A DNA stretch of 64,000 bases, taken from the NCBI RefSeq assembly GCF_030580935.1, contig NZ_JAUQOM010000003.1:350226-414225 (forward strand), in the 5' to 3' direction. Below, piece after piece: positions 10,401-19,482 of the stretch (positions within the stretch are counted from its first letter, which is position 1; the number at the start of each line of letters is the position of its first letter). The notes under the pieces are model-generated. The model had not been told where the DNA came from and searched no databases. It saw nothing but the letters and a program-made list of their open reading frames with translations. The position numbers and the translations under genes are program-made. The DNA is from Sphingobium cyanobacteriorum. GTDB taxonomy: Bacteria > Pseudomonadota > Alphaproteobacteria > Sphingomonadales > Sphingomonadaceae.

Positions 10401-11625
10401 GCCGCCCCTTCCCGTTCGCGCGCACATCATGGATGACCGTCTTGTCGAAGGCGATCTGCCTGGCGGTCAGAAGATATTCGTAGCCAAGCGATGCGAAGGC
10501 GCCATCGATCCGCACCTTGGCGGCAACATCGCTGCCGCGCATATTTTTAAGCAGGGCCTGCGGCCGCGCCAGCTTCACCGCGATCAGCATATTGTCGACC
10601 GCATTGTTGCGCAGGTCGATGCCGCCATCAGCGTCAAGATCAAAGGCCGCTGATTGCAGGGTCAAGTGGCCGTCGATCACCCGGTCGACCATGGTGCCGC
10701 TGGCCCGGACCATCAGGCGCGGGTCGGCCATGCGGCGCAACAGGCCATTGCCCGCGATCGCCCGTCCAGCGATCGTACCACGTGCGGCATAGGCGCCGCT
10801 GCGCGCCGACAGGACGAAATCGCCGACCGGCCTGGCGTCCAGCGTGGCGGCCAGCTTGCCGTCCCAGCGGCTCCAGCTTCCCTTGCCACCGATACGCAGA
10901 TTGGCGGCCTGTTTCAGCCCCGCCATCGCGGCCAGCACGCCTCCTTTGGGCGCATTGACCGTCACGTCGAGGGCGAAACGATCCTTGTCCGGTCGGCTGT
11001 CGAGCGCGACCGTCAGCGCGTCGCCGCCATCCAGCGTACGCGCCGACAGGTCGATGATCGCGCGGCCGCCGCGAATGTCCGCATCGCCCGCCATCGTCGC
11101 CAGCCGGGTGCGCCCGGTGACGGCCGGAGCGATGGTCAGGCGACCGACCGAAAATTGCATCAGGCGAATGTCGAATCCGGGCAGGATCGGCCCTTCCCGT
11201 CGTGTCGGGTTGAGTTTGGGCAGCTTGCGCAATGTCGCCTGCGGGATCATCAGCCGGTCGATGTCCAGCCGGTTGGACAGCCAGGCGAAGGGCCACCAGT
11301 CCAGTTCGACCCGCGGCGCATCCAGAAATACGCCCTTGGGATCGGCCAGGGTCAGATTGTGGAGAACCGCCTTGCGATAGATGCTGCCATCGATCCGGTC
11401 GACATGGATGCGCAGGCCCGACCGCGACTGGATGGTCGTGATGCGCGCGGCAAGAAAGCGATGGCCCGGCGCGCTGTCGAGCCAGACCAGGGCGCCGACC
11501 ACGACCAGCAACACCGCCGCGAGCAGCCCGGCGAGCCAGCGCTGCCAGCGCCCGTCCCAGGCGCGCCGGGCTTTGGGCGCGGGCGGCGGCGGCACGACGA
11601 TGGGGTCCAGCGTTTCGTCCGTCAT
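7426..11625 (-). CDS. tamB: translocation and assembly module inner-membrane component TamB
   Basis: A 1399-residue AsmA/TamB-like protein. One N-terminal transmembrane segment (about 31-49) anchors it in the inner membrane, and a long repetitive beta-helical periplasmic region follows. The C-terminal ~350 residues hold the conserved DUF490 domain (for example [19 protein letters not shown] and [13 protein letters not shown]). It partners TamA in inserting some outer-membrane proteins, and the family is also implicated in phospholipid transfer to the outer membrane. The ATG overlaps the tamA stop by one base (TGATG), implying coupled translation. Confidence 0.92.
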   Translation of the reverse strand: MTDETLDPIVVPPPPAPKARRAWDGRWQRWLAGLLAAVLLVVVGALVWLDSAPGHRFLAARITTIQSRSGLRIHVDRIDGSIYRKAVLHNLTLADPKGVFLDAPRVELDWWPFAWLSNRLDIDRLMIPQATLRKLPKLNPTRREGPILPGFDIRLMQFSVGRLTIAPAVTGRTRLATMAGDADIRGGRAIIDLSARTLDGGDALTVALDSRPDKDRFALDVTVNAPKGGVLAAMAGLKQAANLRIGGKGSWSRWDGKLAATLDARPVGDFVLSARSGAYAARGTIAGRAIAGNGLLRRMADPRLMVRASGTMVDRVIDGHLTLQSAAFDLDADGGIDLRNNAVDNMLIAVKLARPQALLKNMRGSDVAAKVRIDGAFASLGYEYLLTARQIAFDKTVIHDVRANGKGRRAQAGLALIPLTLRARRLDGQGDLIEGIVRNFQINGVLQLDGQQIISNPMPFRSDKLRGKLVMIADVKTGRYDFGLDGQLNGLFIQGLGIVDLTSKLRAAPRADGGFGLSGHALARVRRLDNDFLRSLGGGLPTVRSGLDLLRGGELALTNLRLDSPLLTLSGSGLRHPDQTLHLEGTGQHQRYGPLQLTLDGRIEKPTIDLTLQRPMDALGLRDVKAHLIPDSNGYTYVANGGSTLGPFTGRGVILLPPRGQAVVRVASLVVSGVTASGDIRPIDGGLDGQLAVSGPVSGYIAFRPVADVQQVQLKLTASDASFDGPTVITVRRGTLEGMILLKPSATTLNATVQARGLRVGGVLLGRMAANAELVDGAGKVRASLSGQRGRIFNIQGEAQVEPDRIRLTAGGTIDKRAIRLDRAALLTRTQDGWRLSPATISYAGGSLQLAGELGAAVTHIEARMQKLPLSLLDIGYDNLGLGGLATGSLSYAQPRGGGLPTGKAELRIRGLSRSGLSLSSRPVDVGVNAVLTQDRLATRMVFVADGRTIGQAQALLNPLGREGGLVQRLNRAPFFAQLRYNGTADTLWRLTGVEIVDISGPVSVSADMRGTVEEPVITGTFATDSAGINSPVTGMRLRGAKARGRFSGAQLVISSFAATAQNGGTVTGTGRFTFNGIAGVGMDLALQADNAALLERDDIAAAVTGPITIRSDGSGGTIGGDLVLNKSRFTMGRAAAVAEIPELRVIEVNRAGEEVERPRATVPWALAIRARARNRLTVTGLGIDSEWRADLDIGGTVSSPALAGTAELVKGSYDFAGRRFDLREGKIQFDGRTPVNPTLDIDAEANVSDLTATIHVGGTGLKPDISFNSTPALPQDELLSRILFGTSITNLSAPEALQLASAIGSLQGKGGLDPINAVRKAAGLDRLRIIAADPTQGQGTAIAAGKYLTRKTYVELITDGQGYSATRIEYQVTRWLSLLAAISTLGRESANVRISRDY

Positions 11626-13676
11626 CAGAATGCCTGGCCCAGCGAGACATAGACCGCGACCTTGGGATCGCCCGACTGCGGATTGAGCGGCGTTCCCACA
11701 TCGATGCGGATCGGGCCGAAGCTGCTATAATAACGCAGCCCCATGCCCGCGCCCAGGCGCAGGTCGCGGAAGCGGGGCAGGAAGCTGGCGGAGATATTGC
11801 CCGCATCGATAAAGGGCACGACCCCGAAATTGCCGAAGCGCACCCGCGTTTCCAGCGAAAATTCAGCGAGACTCTTGCCACCCACAGGATCATTGTCGTC
11901 GCCAAAGCGCGGCCCGATCGCCTGATAGCCATAGCCACGCACCGACGCGCCACCGCCGGCATAGAAGCGGCGCGACGGCGCGATCTGGTCCACCGTCGAC
12001 CCCAGGATTGTGCCGAACCGGGCGCGCGCGGCGACCACCAGCTTCTCCCCCGCCGGCTGATAGATGCTGCCGTCGAGTTGCACGCGGGTATAGCCGAAGG
12101 TCTTGTCCTGGAAGGACAGTTCGGGACTGACCCGCGCACCCAGGCGAAAGCCCTTGCTGGGGTTGAGCAGGTCGTCGCTGCCGTCATAGGTCAGGCTGAC
12201 CGGCACCGCGCCGATCAGGAAGGTGCGGCGCGCGCCGCCACTGAAGGCATCAGCCTCGTCCGACGCGATCAGTTCCCCGCCGAACCGCCAGACCCATTTC
12301 TTCTGGAACAGGATGTTGGTCTGCCGTTCCAGATAGCCTGACAAGGTGATGGTGCGCGCGTCATAGGCGTCCCGCCGGATATTGCTGATCGACACCAAGC
12401 CGGTCAGCACATTGTCGCGCCGTTTGAAATTGTTGCGACGATAGGTGAAGGACGCCGTCTGCTCCTGCGTACCGAGCACCCCGCGCACCGTCACCGCGCC
12501 TTCCGGTGGGAACAGGTTGCGATGCTGCCAGCTCACTTCCGCGCGATAGCCCTCCCCCGTGCCATAGCCCAGTTCGCCCGCAATGGTGCGCAACTTGGCC
12601 GCGCGAGCGTCGACAGCGATATCGACATGCTCGCCATCGCCGGCGTCCCTTGGCGTCAGCGTCACCGAGGATACAAGGCCCGTGGCGACAATGGCGCGGC
12701 GCAAATCCTCCACATCGGACGCCATATAGGGATCGCCGGAATCGAAGCGGGCGATTTCCTGGACATGATGGGCGCTGAACAGAGCCTCGTCATCCATACG
12801 AATCGCGCCGAAGCGACGGAAGCCGCCGGGCGTGACGATGATGTCCAGGTCGCCCTTGCGCTCCTCATGGTCGATCCGCACTTCCGGTTCATCGACCCTG
12901 GCGAAGGGGAAGCCGCTTTCGGCGAGCTTGACGCTCAGCGCATCGCGCCCGGCCAGGATCGCGTCGGCATCGACCGGGTCGCCGGGCTTGGGCGGGAAGG
13001 CGGCGCGCAGATCGGCTTCGCGATCCCCGGTTTCGGCAAGGCCGGTGACATCGACCGAATCGAGCAGATATTGCGTGCCGGGCGCAATGTCGAAGGTGAC
13101 GGACAGCCGCTCGCTGCCCGGCGGCGGCGCGGCGACGGCGCTGCGGACACGTGCGGCATAATAGCCCTTGGCGCGCAGCAACCGTTGCAACAGTTCGCCA
13201 TCCTCCTTCGCCCGCCGGTTGATCTGGGCGAGATTGGCGGGCTTGCCCTGTCCCTGACGCAGAACGGACAATTGATCGAACCGCAGCGTGAAGGGCGCAT
13301 CGGCGATGGCCTCTATGCCGGTGAGTTGCACCGTATAGCGCCGTTCCTCGCCCGCATCCGTGAAAATGACGGCCTCCTCGGCCGGCGTGACGACAGGCTG
13401 CGCTTCTGCACTGACGCCGTCCGATGACGGGGGCTGGACATCGGCCGAATCACCGGGCAGCGGCGCGATCATGTCAGGCTGGGCCATGTCGGGCCAGTCG
13501 ACACCGATATCAGGCATGGCGTCAAGCGGCTGGTCGGGCTGCGGCACGGCGGCCGGCGGCGGCATATCCTGCGCCCACGCGGCGCATGGCGCAGCGATCA
13601 GCATCGGCGCGAGCAGGAGCCGGGCGGCATAGGGTCGGCCTGAGACGCGGCGTCCTGTCCGCAAACCATCGGTCAT
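11625..13676 (-). CDS. tamA: Omp85-family outer-membrane protein TamA
   Basis: A 683-residue BamA/TamA-type protein. The N-terminal signal-like segment (LLLAPMLIAAPCAAWAQD, about 20-37) is followed by a Pro/Asp-rich linker. POTRA domains span roughly 110-370 (LRQGQGKPANLAQINRRAKE, LLRAKGYYAARV). The C-terminal ~330 residues are a 16-strand barrel with the RRFYAGGGASVRGYGYQ (VRGY) motif and end ...VYVSLGQAF. With tamB it forms the TAM complex. The signal-peptide n-region is long and a later start is possible. The proline-rich stretch before the first POTRA domain is longer than in E. coli TamA. Confidence 0.9.
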   Translation of the reverse strand: MTDGLRTGRRVSGRPYAARLLLAPMLIAAPCAAWAQDMPPPAAVPQPDQPLDAMPDIGVDWPDMAQPDMIAPLPGDSADVQPPSSDGVSAEAQPVVTPAEEAVIFTDAGEERRYTVQLTGIEAIADAPFTLRFDQLSVLRQGQGKPANLAQINRRAKEDGELLQRLLRAKGYYAARVRSAVAAPPPGSERLSVTFDIAPGTQYLLDSVDVTGLAETGDREADLRAAFPPKPGDPVDADAILAGRDALSVKLAESGFPFARVDEPEVRIDHEERKGDLDIIVTPGGFRRFGAIRMDDEALFSAHHVQEIARFDSGDPYMASDVEDLRRAIVATGLVSSVTLTPRDAGDGEHVDIAVDARAAKLRTIAGELGYGTGEGYRAEVSWQHRNLFPPEGAVTVRGVLGTQEQTASFTYRRNNFKRRDNVLTGLVSISNIRRDAYDARTITLSGYLERQTNILFQKKWVWRFGGELIASDEADAFSGGARRTFLIGAVPVSLTYDGSDDLLNPSKGFRLGARVSPELSFQDKTFGYTRVQLDGSIYQPAGEKLVVAARARFGTILGSTVDQIAPSRRFYAGGGASVRGYGYQAIGPRFGDDNDPVGGKSLAEFSLETRVRFGNFGVVPFIDAGNISASFLPRFRDLRLGAGMGLRYYSSFGPIRIDVGTPLNPQSGDPKVAVYVSLGQAF

Positions 13677-13743
13677 GCGGCCGGTCTAGCCCAGATGCAG
13701 GCGCGAACGCCAGCCCCAGAACAGGGCAATCGCCCGGCCTGGA

Positions 13744-14268
13744 TCAGAAAGCGCGATTCAGCCGGTCGAGCAGGGCGCGCGCGGGGCCAGCCTCGCCCTC
13801 CCCGCCCTGCCCCATCATCAGGTCCATCCGTTCCTGCAACCGGACAACCCGCGCATAAAGTTCCTGGCTCGCGTCGATCAGCGCCCTGGCGGCAAAGGGG
13901 AAGGACGCCGTCAGCGCCGGGTCGCTATGAGTCGCGCGACCCAGCCGATATTTTTCGTCCGCCAGATCCCCGTCACCAATCTCGCCACGCTGCCAGGCGC
14001 GCTGACTGAGCAGCCAGGCGATGATGTGCATCAGCCGCGTCGTGACCTTCAACGCTTCGCAGGCGAAGGCGACCCGGCGCAGCGGATCGGCCACGCCATC
14101 GTCCAGCGACGCGCCGGCATCGAAATAGGTGCGCGCTTCGTCGGCCATGACCATCGCCTCCAGATAGAGGCCGTCAACCAGGCGGCGGTGAAGGCCGCGA
14201 TCCAGAAGGACTGCGCTTTGCATCGCATCTTGCTGCCATAATTTCGCAATCATGTCAGGCCCGTTCAT
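13744..14268 (-). CDS. rcdA: RcdA-like protein (DUF1465), possible regulator of CtrA degradation
   Basis: A 174-residue all-helical protein with no signal peptide. Segments such as RRVAFACEALKVTTRLMHIIAWLLSQRAWQRGE and ARALIDASQELYARVVRLQERMD match the DUF1465 family. In Caulobacter, RcdA is an adaptor for ClpXP-mediated destruction of CtrA and other cell-cycle substrates. The length equals the Caulobacter protein as I recall it. It is monocistronic, after tamA on the same strand with a 67-bp gap. The family call is fairly sure; the CtrA role is inferred from the homologue. Confidence 0.72.
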   Translation of the reverse strand: MNGPDMIAKLWQQDAMQSAVLLDRGLHRRLVDGLYLEAMVMADEARTYFDAGASLDDGVADPLRRVAFACEALKVTTRLMHIIAWLLSQRAWQRGEIGDGDLADEKYRLGRATHSDPALTASFPFAARALIDASQELYARVVRLQERMDLMMGQGGEGEAGPARALLDRLNRAF

Positions 14269-14597
14269 GGGCCTATTACGGCCTCGGCTCGCCCGTTTGT
14301 CCCATTTGGGATCGGTTAACGGCGCCTTAAGCGCGCCTTGCCTTGATCGACGCCTCGAAGCCCGCCATTCATGTCCCCTCGTTCGGGACCAAAGCGTGCC
14401 ACCATGTCATAGGCCCCGGCCGGGAACAGCCCGTCGCCCAGATTGGCCTCAGTAATCGGATACAGGCCGGCCGTCGCCCGGCTGGCCCGCGTGCGACGTC
14501 CCCGCCACCGGGGTCATGCGTCACGCCGACGCAGGCTATGGGATCGCGCGGGATTGCGCCCGCGACAAGGGGCTGTATCCGCCGAGTCCGGCTGACA
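14269..14597. other. intergenic region, no supported gene
   Basis: About 330 bp between the rcdA-like start and the terminator of the next gene. Both strands hold only short open frames without a convincing start, ribosome binding site or recognisable protein motif. The part nearest 14268 probably holds the rcdA promoter. No RNA gene or repeat was recognised. Confidence 0.4.
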
Positions 14598-14633
14598 CAA
14601 AAAGGCCGCGCGCAAGCCCCCTTCCGCGCGGCC
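14598..14633 (-). terminator. rho-independent terminator
   Basis: On the minus strand a perfect 9-bp stem (GGCCGCGCG with CGCGCGGCC, 12-nt loop) is followed by TTTTTGTG. It sits 24 nt after the stop of the gene ending at 14657. Confidence 0.75.
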
Positions 14634-14656
14634 TTCCTGGGCGAATGAGCAGGAGG

Positions 14657-15205
14657 TCAGTTCGCCTTGGAGAGGTCCACTTTCTCGACCCATTCGGGGT
14701 AGAAGGTCGGCTCCCGGTTGGACCAGCCAACCGCCGTGGCCGCCGCTTCGCTGATCGACTGGAGCAGCGCGCGCCGTTTTTCGGGGTGGAGATGGGGCAG
14801 GCTGGCCGCCGCACAGAAAGCGCCGGGCAACCAGGGCCGCGCACCCGCGCCCAGCAAGCGCTCATAAAGGAAGCGGTAGGCGGAAAAGCTGCCGAGCCGA
14901 TCCTGGCCCAGGTCAAAGGCGGACATGGTGACAAGCGGCGCCATGAAGGGTTCGACCTGGTCCAGGCCGCTATCGTCGGGCACACGAGTCTTGATCTCGT
15001 CCAGCCGGCCATAGATGCGCGCCTGCGCGCGGATCGAGGCTTCCTCCACCATGTCGCGGGACCAAAGCTTCATCGCGTCGCGGCGATGCAGCCCGATGTC
15101 GAGCGACCTGCGGATATATCGCTGTGTGGCAGACGGGAAGCTGGCGAATTCACGCAGTTCCGAAAGGGTGACAGCCCCATCCGCCGGTCTTGCACTCGTA
15201 CCCAT
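14657..15205 (-). CDS. conserved hypothetical protein
   Basis: A ~182-residue soluble, mostly helical protein. I recognise no domain; there is no signal peptide or membrane segment. It is rich in Arg and aromatic residues (FPSATQRYIRRSLDIGLHRRDAMKLW, FSAYRFLYERLL). The ATG at 15205 is preferred because GGAGG lies 8 nt upstream; a second ATG two codons earlier lies only 2 nt from the same GGAGG. A strong terminator follows, so it is a single-gene unit. It looks real from its codon pattern, ribosome binding site and terminator. Confidence 0.6.
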   Translation of the reverse strand: MGTSARPADGAVTLSELREFASFPSATQRYIRRSLDIGLHRRDAMKLWSRDMVEEASIRAQARIYGRLDEIKTRVPDDSGLDQVEPFMAPLVTMSAFDLGQDRLGSFSAYRFLYERLLGAGARPWLPGAFCAAASLPHLHPEKRRALLQSISEAAATAVGWSNREPTFYPEWVEKVDLSKAN

Positions 15206-15442
15206 GTTCATGCCCTCCGACTTGAAGTCGATGGATGAAACATGCGCCCTCCATGGTTACTGAAGGCTTAAGCGCCTGTTCCACCGCTATTCACATCGGA
15301 TCAGATTTCGTTGTGCGGTGCAACATGTAAATTGCGTGACTGCGGCGAATCGAGAACGGCAAAGTTCAAAGGAAGGCCAGCGGCCCGACTTAACCATCTC
15401 ACCTTTCAGGATTTTATCGACCTGAAAGGGGCATGGAAGCTG

Positions 15443-15519
15443 TGGTGCACCCAACTGGATTCGAACCAGTGGCCCCCAGATTAGGAATCTGGTGCTCTAT
15501 CCTGCTGAGCTATGGGTGC
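15443..15519 (-). tRNA. tRNA-Arg (anticodon CCT)
   Basis: A 77-nt cloverleaf on the minus strand. It has a 7-bp acceptor stem GCACCCA/TGGGTGC, D arm GCTC...GAGC, anticodon arm CCAGA-TTCCTAA-TCTGG with anticodon CCT (reads AGG), T arm CTGG-TTCGAAT-CCAG, and an encoded 3' CCA. Confidence 0.95.
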
Positions 15520-15553
15520 CCGGCGACGGCTCTATTGCGCGGCGCGGCTCTGG

Positions 15554-16054
15554 TCAATTCTTGGCGTGCGGGGGGATGACAGGAAAAAGCAGCGGTGCGA
15601 CCTCGACACCTTCCTCGATCAGTGCCCTGGCCTCGGCCGGGGCGACTTCGCCATGGATGCTGGCGCGGTCCTGTTCGCCATAATGCATCGCGCGCGCCTG
15701 TTCGGCAAAGCCGCGGCCAACCCAGGTCGAATCCTTGAGCGCCTGCTGCTGCGCCTGGCCCAATGCCTCGACCAGTGCCTGCATCTTCGCCTGGTCGGCA
15801 ACGGTCATGACCGGCGCGGTCGGCTCTTCGCGCGGTGAAGCGGCAGGCGCGACATTCCCTTGTTCAGGCGCCGGGCGACGATTGCCCTTGGCCGCCACCG
15901 CCGGCGCCATGACCGCCTTGGTCACGTCAGCATCGCCGCACAGCGGGCAGGCGAGCAGGCCGCGCGCCTTCTGATCCTCATAATCAGCGCTGGAGCCGAA
16001 CCATGCTTCGAACACATGGCCCTGGCCTTCGCATTTGAGGTCGAACACGATCAC
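15554..16054 (-). CDS. DUF1178 family protein
   Basis: A 166-residue protein. The N-terminus (IVFDLKCEGQGHVFEAWFGSS) and a zinc-ribbon-like CPLCGD at about 36-41 are the DUF1178 signature; function is unknown. The middle is a low-complexity linker, and the C-terminal half is helical, with WVGRGFAEQARAMHYGE. The start is GTG at 16054, overlapping the upstream stop as GTGA. It is the third gene of a grxC-amidase-DUF1178 unit in which each gene overlaps the next by 4 nt, so translation is probably coupled. The two N-terminal Cys plus the CxxC could bind a metal. Confidence 0.82.
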   Translation of the reverse strand: MIVFDLKCEGQGHVFEAWFGSSADYEDQKARGLLACPLCGDADVTKAVMAPAVAAKGNRRPAPEQGNVAPAASPREEPTAPVMTVADQAKMQALVEALGQAQQQALKDSTWVGRGFAEQARAMHYGEQDRASIHGEVAPAEARALIEEGVEVAPLLFPVIPPHAKN

Positions 16055-16890
16055 GAAATCGTCACATCCTTCGCTATCATACGGCGGTTGGCGAGCGCCG
16101 GCACCCGTCCACGCACGTCTCCTATGCGCGTCAGGTCGATTTCCGCAAGCCCCAGCCCGGCCTGATCCCCCATGTCGAGCAGCACATCACCCCAGGGATC
16201 GATCACGAGGCTGTGACCATAGGTGGTGCGGCCATCCTCATGCTGCCCCACCTGCGCGGTCGCGATGACATAGCAGCCCGCCTCAATCGCGCGGGCACGC
16301 AGCAGCACATGCCAGTGCGCCTGCCCCGTCGGCACGGTGAAGGCAGCCGGCGCAAGCAGGATGGTGGCCCCGGCATTGGTCAGCGCGCGGTAAAGATCGG
16401 GGAAGCGCATGTCATAGCAGATCGAAAAGCCCATCCGGCCCCAGGGCGTGTCGGCCGCAACCACCTGTTCACCCGGCCCATAGACGGACGATTCGCGCCA
16501 GCTTTCCCCGGTGGCAAGGTCCACATCGAACAGGTGGATCTTGTCATAGCGTGCGCGAATCGCGCCTGTATCATCGATCAGGAAGCTGCGATTGGCCCAG
16601 CGCCCGTCAGCCCGCTCGCCCTTAAGCGGCAATGACCCGACATGTACCCACAGCCCTTCCCGCGCGGCTGCTTCACGCACGGCGGCCAGCACCCCATCCT
16701 CCGCCTCGTTGCGCAAGGTGGCCGACGCCCGTGTCCGGTCACGATCCAGATATCCCGCCATTTCAGGCGTGAACAGCATATCCGCGCCTTCTCCCTTCGC
16801 CCGCGTCACCATCTCCACAATGGCGGCAGCGTTGGCGGCGGGATCGATCCCGCTGGTCATCTGGAACAGGGCGGCGCGCATTCTGCTCAC
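16051..16890 (-). CDS. carbon-nitrogen hydrolase (Nit1-like, possible deaminated glutathione amidase)
   Basis: A 279-residue nitrilase-superfamily amidase. The catalytic triad is visible: Glu43 (FTPEMAGY), Lys117 (RYDKIHLFD) and Cys158 (FSICYDMRFPDLY). The YDKIHLFD and CYDMRFPDLYR context is typical of the Nit1/Nit2 branch, which repairs deaminated glutathione or hydrolyses omega-amides of 2-oxoacids. Its place directly behind glutaredoxin, with a 4-nt overlap, favours the glutathione-repair role. That is inference. The start is GTG at 16890; an ATG at 16881 (MRAALFQM) is the alternative. Confidence 0.87.
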   Translation of the reverse strand: MSRMRAALFQMTSGIDPAANAAAIVEMVTRAKGEGADMLFTPEMAGYLDRDRTRASATLRNEAEDGVLAAVREAAAREGLWVHVGSLPLKGERADGRWANRSFLIDDTGAIRARYDKIHLFDVDLATGESWRESSVYGPGEQVVAADTPWGRMGFSICYDMRFPDLYRALTNAGATILLAPAAFTVPTGQAHWHVLLRARAIEAGCYVIATAQVGQHEDGRTTYGHSLVIDPWGDVLLDMGDQAGLGLAEIDLTRIGDVRGRVPALANRRMIAKDVTIS

Positions 16891-17144
16891 AAGCCCAGCA
16901 ATGCGTCCAGCTTGCCCGCGCGGTTCAGCGCGGACAGGTCATCGCTGCCGCCGACATGCCGGTCATCGATGAAGATTTGCGGCACAGTGGTCCGGCCGGG
17001 CGCACGCACCAGCATCTCTTCGCGCTTCGGCCCGCCCAGGCTGATGTCATATTCCTCGAACGCGACGCCCTTGTCGGTCAACAGCGCCTTGGCGCGCGCG
17101 CAATAACCGCACCAGCCCTTGGTATAGATTTCGACTTTGGCCAT
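16887..17144 (-). CDS. grxC: glutaredoxin 3
   Basis: An 85-residue dithiol glutaredoxin with the thioredoxin fold. The active site C12-G-Y-C15 sits in KGWCGYCARA, with the cis-proline TVP motif (TTVPQIFID) and the GG-S-D glutathione-binding turn (HVGGSDDL). It reduces disulfides and glutathione mixed disulfides in the cytoplasm. It is the first gene of the three-gene overlapping unit, with GGAAAGGAG just upstream of its ATG. Confidence 0.93.
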   Translation of the reverse strand: MAKVEIYTKGWCGYCARAKALLTDKGVAFEEYDISLGGPKREEMLVRAPGRTTVPQIFIDDRHVGGSDDLSALNRAGKLDALLGL

Positions 17145-17186
17145 AAACGCTCCTTTCCTCCGAAATTGGGGGAAAGGCCAGCTTTG

Positions 17187-17924
17187 TCAATCCGCAGCGT
17201 CAGGCAACACCCGCGCCCAGCAGAGCAGCCGCACCGGCCCCGCACCGCCGCGCTTGAGCACGCGCACGCAGGCCGCCGCCGTCGCCCCGCTGGTATGCAC
17301 ATCATCGATCAGCAGCACAGGCCGCCCGTTCAACCCGTGCCCGTCCGCCAGCACGAAGGCGCCCCGCACGGTCTTTGCCCGTTGCCGGGGGGTCATGCCA
17401 CGCAGGGGCGATGTTCTCTTCACCCGCCGCAAGGCCCGCTTTTCCAGCGGCCATCCGGTCAGCCGGGCGAGGTGATCGGCGATCAGCGCCGACTGGTTGA
17501 AACCCCGATGCCACAAACGCCAGCGATGCAGCGGCACCGGCATGATCACCGCCTCCCCATCCCCCACATGGCGCAGCATCTGTCGCGCGATCAGCCGGGC
17601 AAGGCCGATACGCCGGCCATATTTGAGCCGCAGGGCGACGGTGCGCGCGACATCGCCATAGGCCAGTACCGCGCGCGCACTGTCCCAGGGCGGCGGATCG
17701 GCGAGGCAGGCGCCACATTCCGCCCCGTCCCCCAGATCATGCGGGAAAGGCACGCCGCAGCGCGCGCAACAGGGTTCGCCCAGAAATTCCATGCCGCCCC
17801 AGCAGGACAGGCAGAAGGCGAAATCCGCCCCCACGATCGCCCCGCAACCGGGGCAGCGCGGCGGCAGCGCATAATCGACCGCAGGCTGCAAAACGCCCTT
17901 GAGAAGCGGGAGGAGCGACATCAT
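17187..17924 (-). CDS. comF: ComF family phosphoribosyltransferase-like protein
   Basis: A 245-residue protein. The N-terminal zinc-ribbon segment has paired cysteines (CPGCG, CLSCW, CCARCG). The C-terminal type I phosphoribosyltransferase fold has the PRPP-binding stretch VLLIDDVHTSGATA and the ComF-typical LHRWRLWHRGFNQS and MTPRQRAKTVRGAF. In naturally competent bacteria ComF helps import single-stranded DNA; in many others the role is unproven. The start is taken at 17924 (MMSLLPLL). The frame is open ~97 codons further upstream, but that stretch is antisense to the divergent methyltransferase gene. Confidence 0.85.
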   Translation of the reverse strand: MMSLLPLLKGVLQPAVDYALPPRCPGCGAIVGADFAFCLSCWGGMEFLGEPCCARCGVPFPHDLGDGAECGACLADPPPWDSARAVLAYGDVARTVALRLKYGRRIGLARLIARQMLRHVGDGEAVIMPVPLHRWRLWHRGFNQSALIADHLARLTGWPLEKRALRRVKRTSPLRGMTPRQRAKTVRGAFVLADGHGLNGRPVLLIDDVHTSGATAAACVRVLKRGGAGPVRLLCWARVLPDAAD

Positions 17925-17965
17925 CTGCCTTGTCCGCGCTTCGCACCCGATGCACAAGGCCCGCC

Positions 17966-18829
17966 ATGGATTCCCGCCCCGACATTTTCGACCGCGCGCG
18001 CCGCGCCCGCCAGCGCGACCGGATGCTACCCGCCTTTGTCGATCATGACTTCCTCTATCGCGCGATGCTCGACGAACTGCTCGATCGCCTGATGGATGTG
18101 CAGCGCGACCTGCCCGAAGCCCTGGTGATCGGCTGCCCGGACGGCCGTGCGAAGGCGGCGCTGGAGGCGATGGGCAAGCGGGTCGCCTGCGCCGATCCGG
18201 GGTTTCTGGCGGCAAAGGCGCGCGGCGGTATTCAGGCGGATGAGGATGCCCTGCCCTTCGCTGACGACAGTTTCGACCTGGTCGTCGCCTGCGGCACGCT
18301 CGACAGCGTGAACGACCTGCCCGGCGCGCTGATCCTGATGCGGCGGGCGCTGCGCCCGGACGGGCTGATGCTGGCGGCGTTCACCGGCGCGGGCAGCCTG
18401 CCGCGCCTCAAATCCGCGCTGCTGGCGGCCGAAGGCGACCGGCCCGGCCAGCATGTTCACCCGCAGGTCGATGTGCGATCGGCAGGCGATCTGTTGAGCC
18501 GCGCGGGCTTTGCCATGCCGGTGGCGGACGGGGACACACGCACCATCCGCTATGGCGATATCCTGCGCCTGATGCACGACCTGCGCGGGATGGGCGCGGG
18601 CAATGCGCTGGAAACGCGCGCGCCCCCTTTGACCCGCGCCGTGCTGATGCGGGCGGCGCGCCATTTCGCCGACGCCGCCGACCCGGACGGCCGCGTGGGC
18701 GAACAGATGGGCATCATCTACCTGTCGGGCTGGAAACCCGACCCCAGCCAGGCCGGACCGGCAAGGCGCGGCAGCGCGACGGTTTCTCTGGCGGCGGCGT
18801 TGAAGGGCAAAGCCGGGGCAACGGAATGA
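17966..18829 (+). CDS. SAM-dependent methyltransferase (BioC/NDUFAF5-like)
   Basis: A 287-residue class I methyltransferase. The glycine-rich motif is modified (ALVIGCPDGRAKAALEAMG). It is followed by DEDALPFADDSFDLVVACGTLDSVNDLPGALILMRRALRPDG, the methyltransferase-11 pattern of motifs II and III. The C-terminal part (HVHPQVDVRSAGDLLSRAGF) resembles the group that includes the mitochondrial complex I assembly factor NDUFAF5 and BioC. The substrate cannot be deduced. ATG at 17966 is chosen. It is divergent from comF, with starts about 40 nt apart. Confidence 0.75.
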   Translation: MDSRPDIFDRARRARQRDRMLPAFVDHDFLYRAMLDELLDRLMDVQRDLPEALVIGCPDGRAKAALEAMGKRVACADPGFLAAKARGGIQADEDALPFADDSFDLVVACGTLDSVNDLPGALILMRRALRPDGLMLAAFTGAGSLPRLKSALLAAEGDRPGQHVHPQVDVRSAGDLLSRAGFAMPVADGDTRTIRYGDILRLMHDLRGMGAGNALETRAPPLTRAVLMRAARHFADAADPDGRVGEQMGIIYLSGWKPDPSQAGPARRGSATVSLAAALKGKAGATE

Positions 18830-19003
18830 CGATCCAGGCGCGTCTCATACCAAAGGTCGATTTGATCTGCGTCTAAGACAGGCGTGCCCGATCGACGCAT
18901 CGCCCTGATGATCGTCGGCATGACGCAAGCTGGTGGCTGGGTTCGTAGATCCAGCACAAGGGGTGCGCCATCTTGTGACCGACGCAATCAGGAGGTAGAT
19001 TTC

Positions 19004-19471
19004 ATGCTGTCCCATATTCGCCCGCTGCTGATTGCCGCCAGCCTGTTCGCACTCCCCGTCGGCGGCGCTTTTGCCGAGACGCGCGCAACTGCCGCCGATG
19101 CCCGCGCCCTTCTGGAAAAAGCCGTCAGGCAAATCGGCAAGGTCGGCGCGGAACAAGCCTTCGCCGATTTCAACAAGCCCAAGGGCAGCACATTCAACAG
19201 CGGCGAACTTTATGTTTTCGCCTTTGATCTCAACGGCATTTATGAAGCCTATGGCGCGCAACCGGCGCTGGTGGGCAAGGATGTGCGCGACCTGACCGAT
19301 GCCGAGGGCAAGCCGATCGTGCGCGACATGATCGACATCGCCAGAACGTCCGGGCGCGGCCAGATCAATTATGTCTGGCTCAACCGGGCGGACAATCATG
19401 TCGAACATAAGCTGTCGTTGATCGAGCGCGTGGGCAATCATGTGATCGGCGTGGGCTATTATGCCGACTGA
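19004..19471 (+). CDS. secreted Cache-like sensor-domain protein
   Basis: A 155-residue protein starting at an ATG with a perfect AGGAGG 8 nt upstream. It has a Sec signal peptide (MLSHIRPLLIAASLFALPVGGAFA). The rest matches a lone Cache_2-type domain: DARALLEKAVRQIGKVGAEQAFADFN, then GELYVFAFDLNGIYEAYGAQPALVGKD and GQINYVWLNRADNHVEHKLSLIERV. Free-standing single-Cache proteins are common in proteobacteria, and I know no proven function. It probably acts in the periplasm as a small-ligand binder. It is monocistronic. Confidence 0.78.
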   Translation: MLSHIRPLLIAASLFALPVGGAFAETRATAADARALLEKAVRQIGKVGAEQAFADFNKPKGSTFNSGELYVFAFDLNGIYEAYGAQPALVGKDVRDLTDAEGKPIVRDMIDIARTSGRGQINYVWLNRADNHVEHKLSLIERVGNHVIGVGYYAD

Positions 19472-19482
19472 GGCCGGGATGG

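Noticed and set aside
7858..10653. 931-codon plus-strand open frame opposite tamB
   Set aside because: Composition is typical of a shadow frame (Arg/Gln/His/Asp-rich, no motif), and tamB covers the region with a coherent protein.
13927..14241. 104-codon plus-strand frame opposite the rcdA-like gene
   Set aside because: Shadow of the DUF1465 gene; no ribosome binding site.
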